DNA of 15,691 nt from Symbiobacteriaceae bacterium (GCA_027356675.1 DAHVXO010000013.1:1-15691), one strand, 5' to 3'; shown: positions 1-6,550, numbered from the stretch's first letter. A program made the numbers and translations. Notes: generated from the sequence alone by a model not told the origin.

Positions 1-2474
1 AGGAGTTTGGGGCAAGATTTTTCGGCAACGATGCTCGGCCGGGAGTGGTGCTGAAGCACCCCCAAAAGTTGAGCGACGTGGCCTACAACAGGCTTAAGGA
101 ATCCTGGAACGAACAGCATCAGGGTTTAAGCAACGCCCACAGGGCGGCCATCCTTGAAGAGGGAATTGACATCAAGGAAATCGGCATCCCTCCGGAGGAC
201 GCACAGTTTCTTCAGACCAGGGAATTCCAACTCGAGGAGATAGCGAGAATCTTTCGGGTGCCTCTTCACCTGGTGGGCGACCTGAAGCATGCTACGTTTT
301 CCAACATTGAACACCAGTCCATCGAGTTCGTTGTGCACACCATCAGACCCTGGTTGGTTCGGTGGGAACAGGCGATCAATGCCCGCCTGTTAGGGGAAAC
401 CGAGCGCCGGACCTATTTCGCGGAGCATTTAGTCGACGGCCTTCTTCGCGGGGACGCCAAGGCGCGGAATGAAGCCCTGGCAATCCAGAGACAGAACGGC
501 ATCATCAACGCCGACGAGTGGCGCGAGATTGAAAACATGAACCCGCAACCAGACGGCCAGGGGAAGGTTTACCTCGTACCCCTCAACATGGTCCCCGCCG
601 ATCAGATTGGGAAAGAGCCGCCGCCAGAACCGCCGCCGGATGAAACCAACGGTCGTCGCGAACATCGGGCGGCTGCCTCTCGCCGCAGGATCGCGAACGC
701 CTATAAGCTAGTGTTCGCCGATGCTGTCTCTCGTATCATCCGACGCGAGGAAGCCGACGTGATGCGGGCGGCCGGCAAGCACCTGGGTAAACGCGATGCG
801 GTAACCTTTGATGCTTGGCTCGAAGAGTTCTATCGCGATCACCGGGAGTTCGTCGGACGGAACATGCTCCCCGTCTACCGGTCTTACGCCGAAGCAATTC
901 AGGCCGAAGCCGCAGACGAAGTCGGGGCGGAGCCCGGCATGACCCCGGAGTTGGAGGAGTTCATCCGGGCTTACCTGGGAGTCTACGTGACCCGGCACGT
1001 TGCGTCCTCTCAAGGGCAGATCCGGGAGATTGTAACCAGGTCTGAATCGGCCGGGGAAGATCCAGTTCCGGCCCTTCAGGAGCGGTTCGACCAGTGGAAG
1101 GAGCGCCGACCTGAGAAAGTCGCCAAACAGGAAACAATCCGGGCGGGAAGCGCAATAGCAAAAGCCGTTTTCCTGGCCGCCGGGGTGACCCGGATTCGCT
1201 GGCAGGCATGGGGAGAAAACTGCCCATATTGTAATAGCCTGGACGGGCGAGTGATCAGCATACACGGGAACTTTGTGCTTGCCGGTGAAGAGTTGAAACC
1301 CGAGGGCGTTGATAAGCCGTTGACCTTCAGCACCAACATCGGGCATCCTCCAGCGCACCAAGGATGTTTAGCGGGGGGCAGCCTTGTATTGTCCCGTGAT
1401 GGGATCACGGGTGCCAGTAAACGGTGGTATGATGGAGATGTTGTCGTCATCGGCACATCCGGTGGTCACAAACTCACCTGCACGCCAAATCACCCGATAC
1501 TCACGTCGAGCGGTTGGATTGCCGCGGGCGCCCTGAACATAGGAGGCGACGTAATCTGCGACGGTAGCGGTAAGCGGGGAAGCGTTTGTAACGGGGATAA
1601 CGAGGATGTTCCAGCCCGCATTGAGGATGTAGCGGAAGCGTTTCTCGGTTCCGGTAAGGCGTTCGCCATGCCAGTGCCAGTATCCGCCGAATACTTCGAT
1701 GGCGACGGGGCAGGTTCCAAGATCGCAGTTATAGGGACCGATTGCCTGCTGATGGATGGTGACTATTCCGCGATCGAAGAGCATGTCGCTAAGTCTGATT
1801 TCGTAAGAAGAGATGCCGATCCCCCGTTCCTCTCGTGTCCTCGCTGCATGACACTGTTCGGTGAAAGTCTTTCGGCGTCCCGTGGCGGCCCTGTGAGCCC
1901 CGGCAGCTTGGGAGCAACGTTCAGAGACGGTCATTTGACTGGCACGGATAAGGCCGGCCTCACTGCAACCTCGGGGATGGATTCCGCTTTCGAGCAGGTG
2001 ACGACGTATAACGCCTCGTCCGACACCAAAACTCTCGGCGATGGCATATTCGGATTTGCCGGCCAAGTAAAGGGAGGCAATTCCCTCGACGGACAAGTTG
2101 ATTCTCTTGGAAGGCGCAATGCCGTTGGCATGCAGGCATCGAGAGATAATTCTTTGTCCGACACCCAGCTCGCGCGCGATATCCTTGACGGTCTGGCCGG
2201 ACCTGTACTTGTCGATCAGGTCGTTAACATTGAACGAACTCCTTTTCATGGCTATGTGTACAACCTCCAGACTCCAAAGGGATTTTATGCCGCTGAGTCC
2301 ATTATAACACATAACTGTGATTGTTCAATGGTCGCGGAATTAGGCGCCCGGGGGCAACCCAGAGCGGGCGAGGAACTACGAAAGACACTTCGGGTTCTGA
2401 TCCGGCAAATAGAGGACGAGGACCACCCGCACGACTGTAAGTGCGGGTTATGTTTTGAGGAAATGGAGGGGTAA
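1..2474 (+). CDS. Portal protein fused to MuF-type head morphogenesis domain, intein-interrupted (5' partial)
   Basis: The reading frame is open from base 3, so the true start lies upstream; the GTG at 45 is only an internal codon and residues below are counted from it. Residues about 1-115 look like the C-terminal half of an HK97-family portal, including the stretches REFQLEEIARIFRVP and ATFSNIEHQSIEF; portals form the dodecameric ring for DNA entry and exit. A Pro-rich hinge (about 195-205) leads to a helical region and then a MuF (PF04233-like) domain with C393-x-x-C396 and the motif HPPAHQGC. An intein (residues 441-757) splits that motif exactly before its Cys; splicing would restore HPPAHQG-CDC. 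The stop TAA is followed 2 nt later by the protease start. Portal-MuF fusions are known in phages. Portal and MuF calls rest on recognised motifs, not on a search. Confidence 0.92.
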   Translation, partial: EFGARFFGNDARPGVVLKHPQKLSDVAYNRLKESWNEQHQGLSNAHRAAILEEGIDIKEIGIPPEDAQFLQTREFQLEEIARIFRVPLHLVGDLKHATFSNIEHQSIEFVVHTIRPWLVRWEQAINARLLGETERRTYFAEHLVDGLLRGDAKARNEALAIQRQNGIINADEWREIENMNPQPDGQGKVYLVPLNMVPADQIGKEPPPEPPPDETNGRREHRAAASRRRIANAYKLVFADAVSRIIRREEADVMRAAGKHLGKRDAVTFDAWLEEFYRDHREFVGRNMLPVYRSYAEAIQAEAADEVGAEPGMTPELEEFIRAYLGVYVTRHVASSQGQIREIVTRSESAGEDPVPALQERFDQWKERRPEKVAKQETIRAGSAIAKAVFLAAGVTRIRWQAWGENCPYCNSLDGRVISIHGNFVLAGEELKPEGVDKPLTFSTNIGHPPAHQGCLAGGSLVLSRDGITGASKRWYDGDVVVIGTSGGHKLTCTPNHPILTSSGWIAAGALNIGGDVICDGSGKRGSVCNGDNEDVPARIEDVAEAFLGSGKAFAMPVPVSAEYFDGDGAGSKIAVIGTDCLLMDGDYSAIEEHVAKSDFVRRDADPPFLSCPRCMTLFGESLSASRGGPVSPGSLGATFRDGHLTGTDKAGLTATSGMDSAFEQVTTYNASSDTKTLGDGIFGFAGQVKGGNSLDGQVDSLGRRNAVGMQASRDNSLSDTQLARDILDGLAGPVLVDQVVNIERTPFHGYVYNLQTPKGFYAAESIITHNCDCSMVAELGARGQPRAGEELRKTLRVLIRQIEDEDHPHDCKCGLCFEEMEG
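1365..2315 (+). mobile_element. Intein (class 1, Cys1 ... His-Asn/Cys+1), 317 residues, inside the MuF domain
   Basis: The intein starts with Cys441 (tgt at 1365) in block A (CLAGGSLVLSRDG). Block B carries T480-x-x-H483 in TCTPNHPIL. The C-terminal block F/G reads GYVYNLQTPKGFYAAES followed by IITHN, ending His756-Asn757, with Cys758 as the first C-extein residue. These are the residues expected for standard protein splicing: N-S shift at Cys1, transesterification to Cys+1, Asn cyclisation. The Hint fold occupies roughly residues 441-508 and 735-757. The roughly 225 residues between show no LAGLIDADG or HNH motif on this strand and read like a shadow sequence. The reason is an endonuclease gene on the opposite strand over the same bases. 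The inserted DNA is 951 bp, a multiple of three. Confidence 0.95.
1368..2249 (-). CDS. Antisense Vsr/DUF559-like homing endonuclease nested in the intein
   Basis: This 293-residue protein is encoded on the strand opposite the intein, codon-aligned with it. Two tandem helix-turn-helix modules occupy residues about 8-45 (QTVKDIARELGVGQRIISR) and 52-90 (YAIAESFGVGRGVIRRHL). A basic linker follows, then a Vsr-fold/DUF559-like nuclease core at about 147-225: E150 in SSYEIRL, D176 in GPYNCD, E185 in PVAIEVFGG, H192/H194 in YWHWHG, then RFRYILNAGWNILVIPV. This resembles the EDxHD homing endonuclease family, whose members cut DNA to drive insertion of their element. The start is ATG 2247-2249, with GGAGGT 13 nt upstream and an upstream promoter. 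The frame also opens from an ATG at 2312, but that has no ribosome site. The TAA stop (1368-1370) is the complement of intein codon 2. The last 40 or so residues are opposite the Hint N-terminal blocks and may be passenger sequence. Confidence 0.85.
   Translation of the reverse strand: MKRSSFNVNDLIDKYRSGQTVKDIARELGVGQRIISRCLHANGIAPSKRINLSVEGIASLYLAGKSEYAIAESFGVGRGVIRRHLLESGIHPRGCSEAGLIRASQMTVSERCSQAAGAHRAATGRRKTFTEQCHAARTREERGIGISSYEIRLSDMLFDRGIVTIHQQAIGPYNCDLGTCPVAIEVFGGYWHWHGERLTGTEKRFRYILNAGWNILVIPVTNASPLTATVADYVASYVQGARGNPTARREYRVIWRAGEFVTTGCADDDNISIIPPFTGTRDPITGQYKAAPR
2301..2328 (-). promoter_or_regulatory. Sigma70-type promoter of the antisense endonuclease gene, spanning the intein-extein junction
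   Basis: On the minus strand the bases read TTGAAC (2328-2323), a 16-nt spacer, then TATAAT (2306-2301). The -10 is preceded by TG one base upstream, giving the extended -10 motif TGTTATAAT. Transcription would start near 2294, giving a leader of about 45 nt that holds GGAGGT at 2268-2263 before the ATG at 2249. The splice junction (2315/2316) lies in the spacer: the -10 is in intein DNA and the -35 in C-extein codons. Function is inferred from consensus match and position. Confidence 0.75.
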
Positions 2475-2476
2475 AC

Positions 2477-3571
2477 ATGGACCTCAGAAAGGCGATGCCG
2501 GTACATCACACCCCGACGATGGACGAGAAGTGGGATGCTGGCGCTAACGTCAAGCGCATTCCGGACGATGCTGGGGCCAAAGTCTTAAAGCAGATGTATG
2601 CCTGGATGGACCCGGAAGGAGATCCCGACAAGAAGAGTAGCTATAAAATGCCTCACCACATGGTCGATGACTCCGGAAACGTCGGGGCCGCGAACATGAA
2701 GGCGTGTTCGTCGGCTATGGGTGCCCTTAACGGTGCCCGGGGCGGGGTTGACATTCCAGAAGAGGACCGGAAGGCCGTCTGGAAGCATCTTGCGGCCCAC
2801 ATGATGGACGGCGACATGGAGCCTCCAGAGATGATGAATTCGTTCTCTGGGGGGATTGAGCGCCGGGCGTTCCCATTCATGGAGATCCGGGTGGACAGCG
2901 GAGAGCAGCCCAAGATCGTCGGGCATGCCGCCGTGTTCGACAAACTGAGCGTCAACCTCGGAGGGTTCCGGGAGAAGATCGCTCCCGGAGCCTTTGCGAA
3001 TGCCATCAAAAAGAACGACATCAGAGCCTTGTGGAACCATGACCCGAATTTCGTGCTCGGTCGGAATAAGTCCAAGACGCTGACGCTGGCTGAGGACGAA
3101 AAGGGTCTGGCCATTGAGATTGTTCCTCCTGATGCTCAATGGGCCAAGGATCTCATGGAGACTATGCGTCGGGGCGATGTCGACCAGATGTCATTTGGAT
3201 TTCGCGTGATCAAGGACAACTGGGAGTTCGTCGAGGGAAAGGACAGTATCCGCACCCTGCAGGAAGTGGAACTGTGCGACGTGTCCCCCGTTACCTTTCC
3301 GGCCTATCCGCAGACGGATGTGAAAGTTAGGTCAATTTTGGCCGGTGCTGGTCTTGACTTCGACGGCCTTTCGGCCGTGATGATCCGGGCGCAGCGCGGT
3401 TTGCCGGTGCAACCGGCCGACCGCGACCTGATAAATGCGTCAATCCAAGTCCTTCGGAGCTATCTCCCCGAGGTGAGGCAGGAGCCCTCCTCGGAGGACG
3501 CTGCGAAGCAGGTGCAGGCGCGCCTGGCTATGCGCAGACGGCGATTGGAGATAGCTGAAAGGGCGGTCTGA
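2477..3571 (+). CDS. Prohead maturation protease (HK97 / S78 family) with extra N-terminal domain
   Basis: The 364-residue protein has three parts. Residues 1-115 form a conserved-looking N-terminal domain (AWMDPEGDP, YKMPHHMVDD, MGALNGARGG, HLAAHM). I recall it as a common fusion partner of phage proteases, but its role is not known to me. Residues about 119-285 are the serine protease: catalytic His188 in LWNHDPNFVLGR and Ser239 in DQMSFGF, with the ending VSPVTFPAYPQTD. Residues about 300-364 are a charged helical tail that may act in scaffolding or be cleaved. The enzyme cleaves the capsid delta-domain and scaffold inside the prohead. The start ATG follows the portal stop by 2 nt, with GGAGGGG just upstream. 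The order portal, protease, capsid is standard for HK97-like phages. Confidence 0.93.
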   Translation: MDLRKAMPVHHTPTMDEKWDAGANVKRIPDDAGAKVLKQMYAWMDPEGDPDKKSSYKMPHHMVDDSGNVGAANMKACSSAMGALNGARGGVDIPEEDRKAVWKHLAAHMMDGDMEPPEMMNSFSGGIERRAFPFMEIRVDSGEQPKIVGHAAVFDKLSVNLGGFREKIAPGAFANAIKKNDIRALWNHDPNFVLGRNKSKTLTLAEDEKGLAIEIVPPDAQWAKDLMETMRRGDVDQMSFGFRVIKDNWEFVEGKDSIRTLQEVELCDVSPVTFPAYPQTDVKVRSILAGAGLDFDGLSAVMIRAQRGLPVQPADRDLINASIQVLRSYLPEVRQEPSSEDAAKQVQARLAMRRRRLEIAERAV

Positions 3572-3590
3572 AAAAAGGGGCACATAAAGG

Positions 3591-3618
3591 AGCCGTCCTC
3601 GACGGGGGCGGTTTTCTT
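3591..3618 (+). terminator. Hairpin with T-run between protease and capsid genes
   Basis: A 10-bp imperfect stem (3591-3600 with 3604-3613, three G-U pairs, loop GAC) is followed by TTTTCTT. It looks like a weak rho-independent terminator or attenuator just 5' of the capsid gene. It lies upstream of the capsid Shine-Dalgarno at 3631-3639. Confidence 0.5.
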
Positions 3619-3646
3619 GTCGCCGAAAAGAAGGAGGACGAAAACA

Positions 3647-4945
3647 GTGGACATCAACGAACTGCGGCGCGCCAGGGCCGCGATTATCAAGCAGGCCCGG
3701 GATCTGGTGGACAAGGCGACCACCGAAAAGCGCGACCTGACCGACGAGGAAAACACCGGGTACGAATGTCTTCTGGCCGAAGCTGACAAGATGCTTCGGA
3801 CCATCGAGCGCGAGGAGCAACTTCAGGGTCTGGAGCGTGGTCTTGGCCAGCCTCAGCAGGAGCCCATTCGCCCCGATCCCAGTGATCCAGCTCCGGGACA
3901 ACAGCGCGTCTGGAAGAGCTTTGGTGAGCAGTTGCGCGCCGTGGTCGAGGCCGCGAGGCCCGGCGGGACGATTGATTCCCGCCTGACCACCCGCGCCGCG
4001 TCTGGGGCTTCAGAGTCCGTGCCTTCTGACGGCGGCTTCCTGGTCCAGGAAGACTTCGTCTCCGAACTGCTTAAGCGGACCTACGAAACCGGCGTTCTGG
4101 CTTCCAGATGCCGGAAGATCCCCATCAGTCCCAACGCTACCGGTCTGAAAATCAACGCAGTTGACGAGACCAGTCGGGTTAACGGCTCTCGTTGGGGCGG
4201 GATCCAGGCGTACTGGACCAATGAAGCTGATACGCCCACCGCGACCAAGCCGAAGTTCCGTCAGATGAACCTCATTTTGGAGAAGCTGACGGGTTTGTGT
4301 TACGCCACCGACGAGCTGCTCCAGGACGCCGCAGCCCTCGAATCCGTACTCACGCAGGGGTTTGCTGAGGAGTTCGGTTTCAAGATCGACGACGCTCTCA
4401 TCAGCGGTACCGGATCGGGACAACCCTTGGGCATTCTCAATAGTCCCGCACTGGTGACGGTCGCCAAGGAGACCGGCCAGTCGGCCGCTACCGTTGTAGC
4501 TGAAAACATCATCAACATGCGGGCAAGGCTTTGGGCGCGCTCCAGGCCCAACTCGGTCTGGCTCATCAACCAGGATGTGGAGAAACAACTCCACCAGCTC
4601 TCCCTCCCGGTTGGCACCGGCGGCATTCCCGTATATTTACCGGCGAATGGGCTCTCGGGGCTCCCGTACGACACCCTCTACGGCCGGCCCGTCATCCCGA
4701 TTGAGCAGTGCTCGACTCTGGGAACCGTTGGTGACATCATCCTTGCCGATTTCAGCCAGTACCTGCTGATCGACAAGGGCGCCATGCAGTCCGCCGCGTC
4801 CATCCACGTGCGGTTCCTCTACGACGAGTCCGTCTTCCGGTTCATCTACCGCGTCGATGGGGAGCCCATCTGGAACAAACCCTTGACCCCGTACAAGGGC
4901 ACCAATACGCTTTCGCCCTTTGTGGCGCTTGCGACCCGTGCGTAA
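3647..4945 (+). CDS. Major capsid protein, HK97 fold
   Basis: This 432-residue protein fits HK97-type capsid proteins. Residues about 1-70 are a charged, coiled-coil-like delta domain (ELRRARAAIIKQARDLVDKA ... LLAEADKMLRTIEREEQ) that acts as built-in scaffold and would be removed by the upstream protease. A linker rich in Pro and Gln follows. The capsid domain then starts near SVPSDGGFLVQEDFVSELL, with typical stretches KLTGLCYATDELLQDA, ISGTGSGQPLGIL and YRVDGEPIWNKPLTPYKGT. GTG at 3647 is chosen because AAGGAGGAC lies 8 nt upstream. An in-frame TTG at 3617 would add 10 residues but overlaps the hairpin T-run and lacks a ribosome site. The gene is flanked by hairpins on both sides, consistent with separately tuned high expression. 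Confidence 0.95.
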   Translation: MDINELRRARAAIIKQARDLVDKATTEKRDLTDEENTGYECLLAEADKMLRTIEREEQLQGLERGLGQPQQEPIRPDPSDPAPGQQRVWKSFGEQLRAVVEAARPGGTIDSRLTTRAASGASESVPSDGGFLVQEDFVSELLKRTYETGVLASRCRKIPISPNATGLKINAVDETSRVNGSRWGGIQAYWTNEADTPTATKPKFRQMNLILEKLTGLCYATDELLQDAAALESVLTQGFAEEFGFKIDDALISGTGSGQPLGILNSPALVTVAKETGQSAATVVAENIINMRARLWARSRPNSVWLINQDVEKQLHQLSLPVGTGGIPVYLPANGLSGLPYDTLYGRPVIPIEQCSTLGTVGDIILADFSQYLLIDKGAMQSAASIHVRFLYDESVFRFIYRVDGEPIWNKPLTPYKGTNTLSPFVALATRA

Positions 4946-4963
4946 GGATGATTCGGAGAGATA

Positions 4964-4994
4964 GGGCCGCTCAATCGTGAGCGGCCCTTCTCTC
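4964..4994 (+). terminator. Strong hairpin after the capsid gene
   Basis: A perfect 10-bp stem (4964-4973 with 4978-4987, GGGCCGCTCA / TGAGCGGCCC, loop ATCG) is followed by the pyrimidine tract TTCTCTC. It is placed 18 nt after the capsid stop. It may be a partial terminator or a 3' stabiliser of capsid mRNA. Downstream genes have no obvious promoter of their own, so some read-through is expected. Confidence 0.7.
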
Positions 4995-5026
4995 TGGGAC
5001 TCACTTGAGAAAGGGGAACAGTGAAA

Positions 5027-5506
5027 ATGCCTAAAGGTTGTGTAATCGCCGAGTGCTGCCATGTGGTCAACGTCATTCCCCCGATTGACATCACCGGAGG
5101 CGTGACCGGCGACATCTTCAGCATGGCTGAGTACCATCACGCAACAATCATCGTTCAGGTCGGCGTGAGCGCCGCTGCGTTCACCAAGATCATCGTCAAC
5201 CAGTGCACCGACTTCGCCGGTACCGGGGCGGCGGCTATTGCCTACTCCATCTACAAGGCGGAGACCTCGGCCGGGGACACTCTGGGAGCCAGGACTGCGG
5301 TCGCGGCCGCCGGGCTCACTCCATCCGCCAACGACAACATCTTCTACGTGATCGAGATCGACGCCAGCGAACTGAGCGATGGCTACAACTTCATCCAGTT
5401 GAGCCTGACCAACGGCGTCAACAGTGTCATCGCGTCTGCCGTGGCTATCTTGAGCGGTACCCGGTACGCCCAGAACGCCACGCCTACACCCACCGCCATC
5501 GCGTAA
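5027..5506 (+). CDS. Small probable virion (decoration-like) protein
   Basis: The product is 159 residues from ATG 5027; AAAGGGGA lies about 9 nt upstream. A GTG at 5021 would add two residues but sits too close to that site. The sequence is rich in Ala, Ile, Val and Thr with alternating hydrophobics, suggesting an all-beta fold; no signal peptide or membrane segment is seen. N-terminal Cys residues (CVIAECC) are notable. The segment SANDNIFYVIEIDASEL and then YNFIQLSLTN resembles in layout the ANDN-Y...YIRV stretch inserted in the connector at 6761. Its place directly after the capsid gene, between hairpins, suggests a head decoration or head fibre protein made in high amounts. I do not recognise a named family; the role is inferred from position. 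Confidence 0.75.
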   Translation: MPKGCVIAECCHVVNVIPPIDITGGVTGDIFSMAEYHHATIIVQVGVSAAAFTKIIVNQCTDFAGTGAAAIAYSIYKAETSAGDTLGARTAVAAAGLTPSANDNIFYVIEIDASELSDGYNFIQLSLTNGVNSVIASAVAILSGTRYAQNATPTPTAIA

Positions 5507-5513
5507 TTTGACG

Positions 5514-5535
5514 GGGCCGCTCTTCGGGGCGGCCC
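5514..5535 (+). terminator. Hairpin with UUCG tetraloop
   Basis: A 9-bp stem (5514-5522 with 5527-5535, one G-U pair) closes a C(TTCG)G tetraloop, one of the most stable RNA loops. Its 5' arm GGGCCGCTC is identical to that of the hairpin at 4964. There is no T-run right after it, so it may act as an RNA-stability or processing element more than as a terminator. Confidence 0.6.
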
Positions 5536-5588
5536 AACCAACTTTGCCCGCAAGGGTGGCCCGAAAAGGGTCGGAGGAGGTCTAACAA

Positions 5589-6116
5589 ATGCCTGTTACC
5601 AGCGTGAAGAGCAAATGGGTTTCCGGGGATCTGGTCTTCTACGATAAGACTACCGGAACCACGATTGTAACCATCAAGTCAGATGGAACCGTGAAGGTGG
5701 AGACGGCCGACAAGCTCGACCTAGCCGGAGTGAAGGTGCCCGCCACACTCGTGGTCACCGAAACCCTTCAAAGCGGTGCGGCGACTGCGGCCAATTATGG
5801 GGTGTTTTTCGTCGCCCCGTTTGCATGCGAAGTTGTTTCGGTGCGCGAGGTCCATACTGCGGCTGGCACTGATGCTGGCGCCGTCACTCTCGATGTCGAA
5901 AAACTGACCGGTACTCAGGCCCTCGATGCTGGCGTGTCAGTCCTGGCCGCTACTGTCAACCTCAAGGGTGCAGCGAACACCGTGGTGAACCCGGCTCTGA
6001 CCGCGACGACAGCGAACAAGCAACTGGCTGTCGGTGACCGCCTCGCACTCAAAGATGCAGGCGTTCTGACGGCCGTGGCCGGAGTTGCAGTGGTGGTTGA
6101 ACTGAAGAAGATCTAA
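5589..6116 (+). CDS. Probable virion protein (head decoration/fibre-like), unknown family
   Basis: The protein is 175 residues, starting at ATG 5589 with GGAGGAGGT about 9 nt upstream, an excellent ribosome site. The N-terminus (SGDLVFYDKTTGTTIVTIKSDGTVKV) looks like a short beta motif often seen at the start of phage surface proteins. The rest (LVVTETLQSGAATAANYGVFF ... LDVEKLTGTQALDAGVSVLAA) is Ala/Val/Thr-rich and beta-like. No signal peptide, Cys motif or catalytic signature is seen. It lies in the capsid neighbourhood between two hairpins, which suggests a structural product. I do not recognise a specific function. Confidence 0.75.
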   Translation: MPVTSVKSKWVSGDLVFYDKTTGTTIVTIKSDGTVKVETADKLDLAGVKVPATLVVTETLQSGAATAANYGVFFVAPFACEVVSVREVHTAAGTDAGAVTLDVEKLTGTQALDAGVSVLAATVNLKGAANTVVNPALTATTANKQLAVGDRLALKDAGVLTAVAGVAVVVELKKI

Positions 6117-6125
6117 TGACGGGAG

Positions 6126-6157
6126 GTGTGGGGAGTAGCCCTCCCCACACTGTTTTA
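6126..6157 (+). terminator. Terminator-like hairpin
   Basis: A perfect 10-bp stem (6126-6135 with 6141-6150, GTGTGGGGAG / CTCCCCACAC, loop TAGCC) is followed by TGTTTTAT. This is the best rho-independent terminator match in the window and lies 9 nt after the preceding stop. The next gene begins only about 20 nt later, so termination is probably partial. Confidence 0.75.
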
Positions 6158-6175
6158 TAGCGGGAGGCTGAGATT

Positions 6176-6541
6176 ATGGCTGGGACAGTAACTATTGCCG
6201 AAGAGACCTACGGGACCGTCAGAAAGGTCAAGTTTGCCTGGACTTCAGATGCCGCCGGCGCCGCGGACGGGATCACGACTAAAGCCTATTCGGGCGCAGT
6301 CGAACGGCTGGTTACGGTCCCGGGTACCGCTGGAGACCAGCCGACCGACCTCTATGATGTCGTTGTCAATGACGAAGACGCGACGGATGTACTAATGGGT
6401 GCCGGGGCGAATCGTAGCAATGTGACCACCCAACAGGTGTTGGCCTCATCGTTGGGTGTCGTGGCCAACGACAAACTTACCTTGGCGGTGACGAATGCCG
6501 GTGCGACCAAAAAGGGCACCGTCTATGTTTACATCCGTTAG
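6176..6541 (+). CDS. Small probable virion protein, unknown
   Basis: The product is 121 residues, from ATG 6176 preceded by GCGGGAGGCTGAG. The sequence is beta-rich, with many Thr, Val and Ala (GTVRKVKFAWTSDAAGAADG, LASSLGVVANDKLTLAVTNAG, GTVYVYIR). No membrane segment, Cys pair or enzyme motif is visible. Its composition resembles the two preceding genes, so it may belong to the same group of capsid-associated proteins. It is followed after 9 nt by the next small gene. Function is not recognised; a virion role is inferred from context. Confidence 0.7.
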   Translation: MAGTVTIAEETYGTVRKVKFAWTSDAAGAADGITTKAYSGAVERLVTVPGTAGDQPTDLYDVVVNDEDATDVLMGAGANRSNVTTQQVLASSLGVVANDKLTLAVTNAGATKKGTVYVYIR

Positions 6542-6550
6542 GGGGCGATA

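Noticed and set aside
708..1361. Minus-strand open frame of 217 codons opposite the MuF region
   Set aside because: It has no motif or ribosome site. It ends next to the antisense nuclease gene by chance and looks like a G+C-rich shadow.
2250..2312. Longer start (ATG at 2312) for the antisense nuclease
   Set aside because: It would add 21 residues, but no ribosome site precedes it and it lies upstream of the predicted transcription start near 2294.
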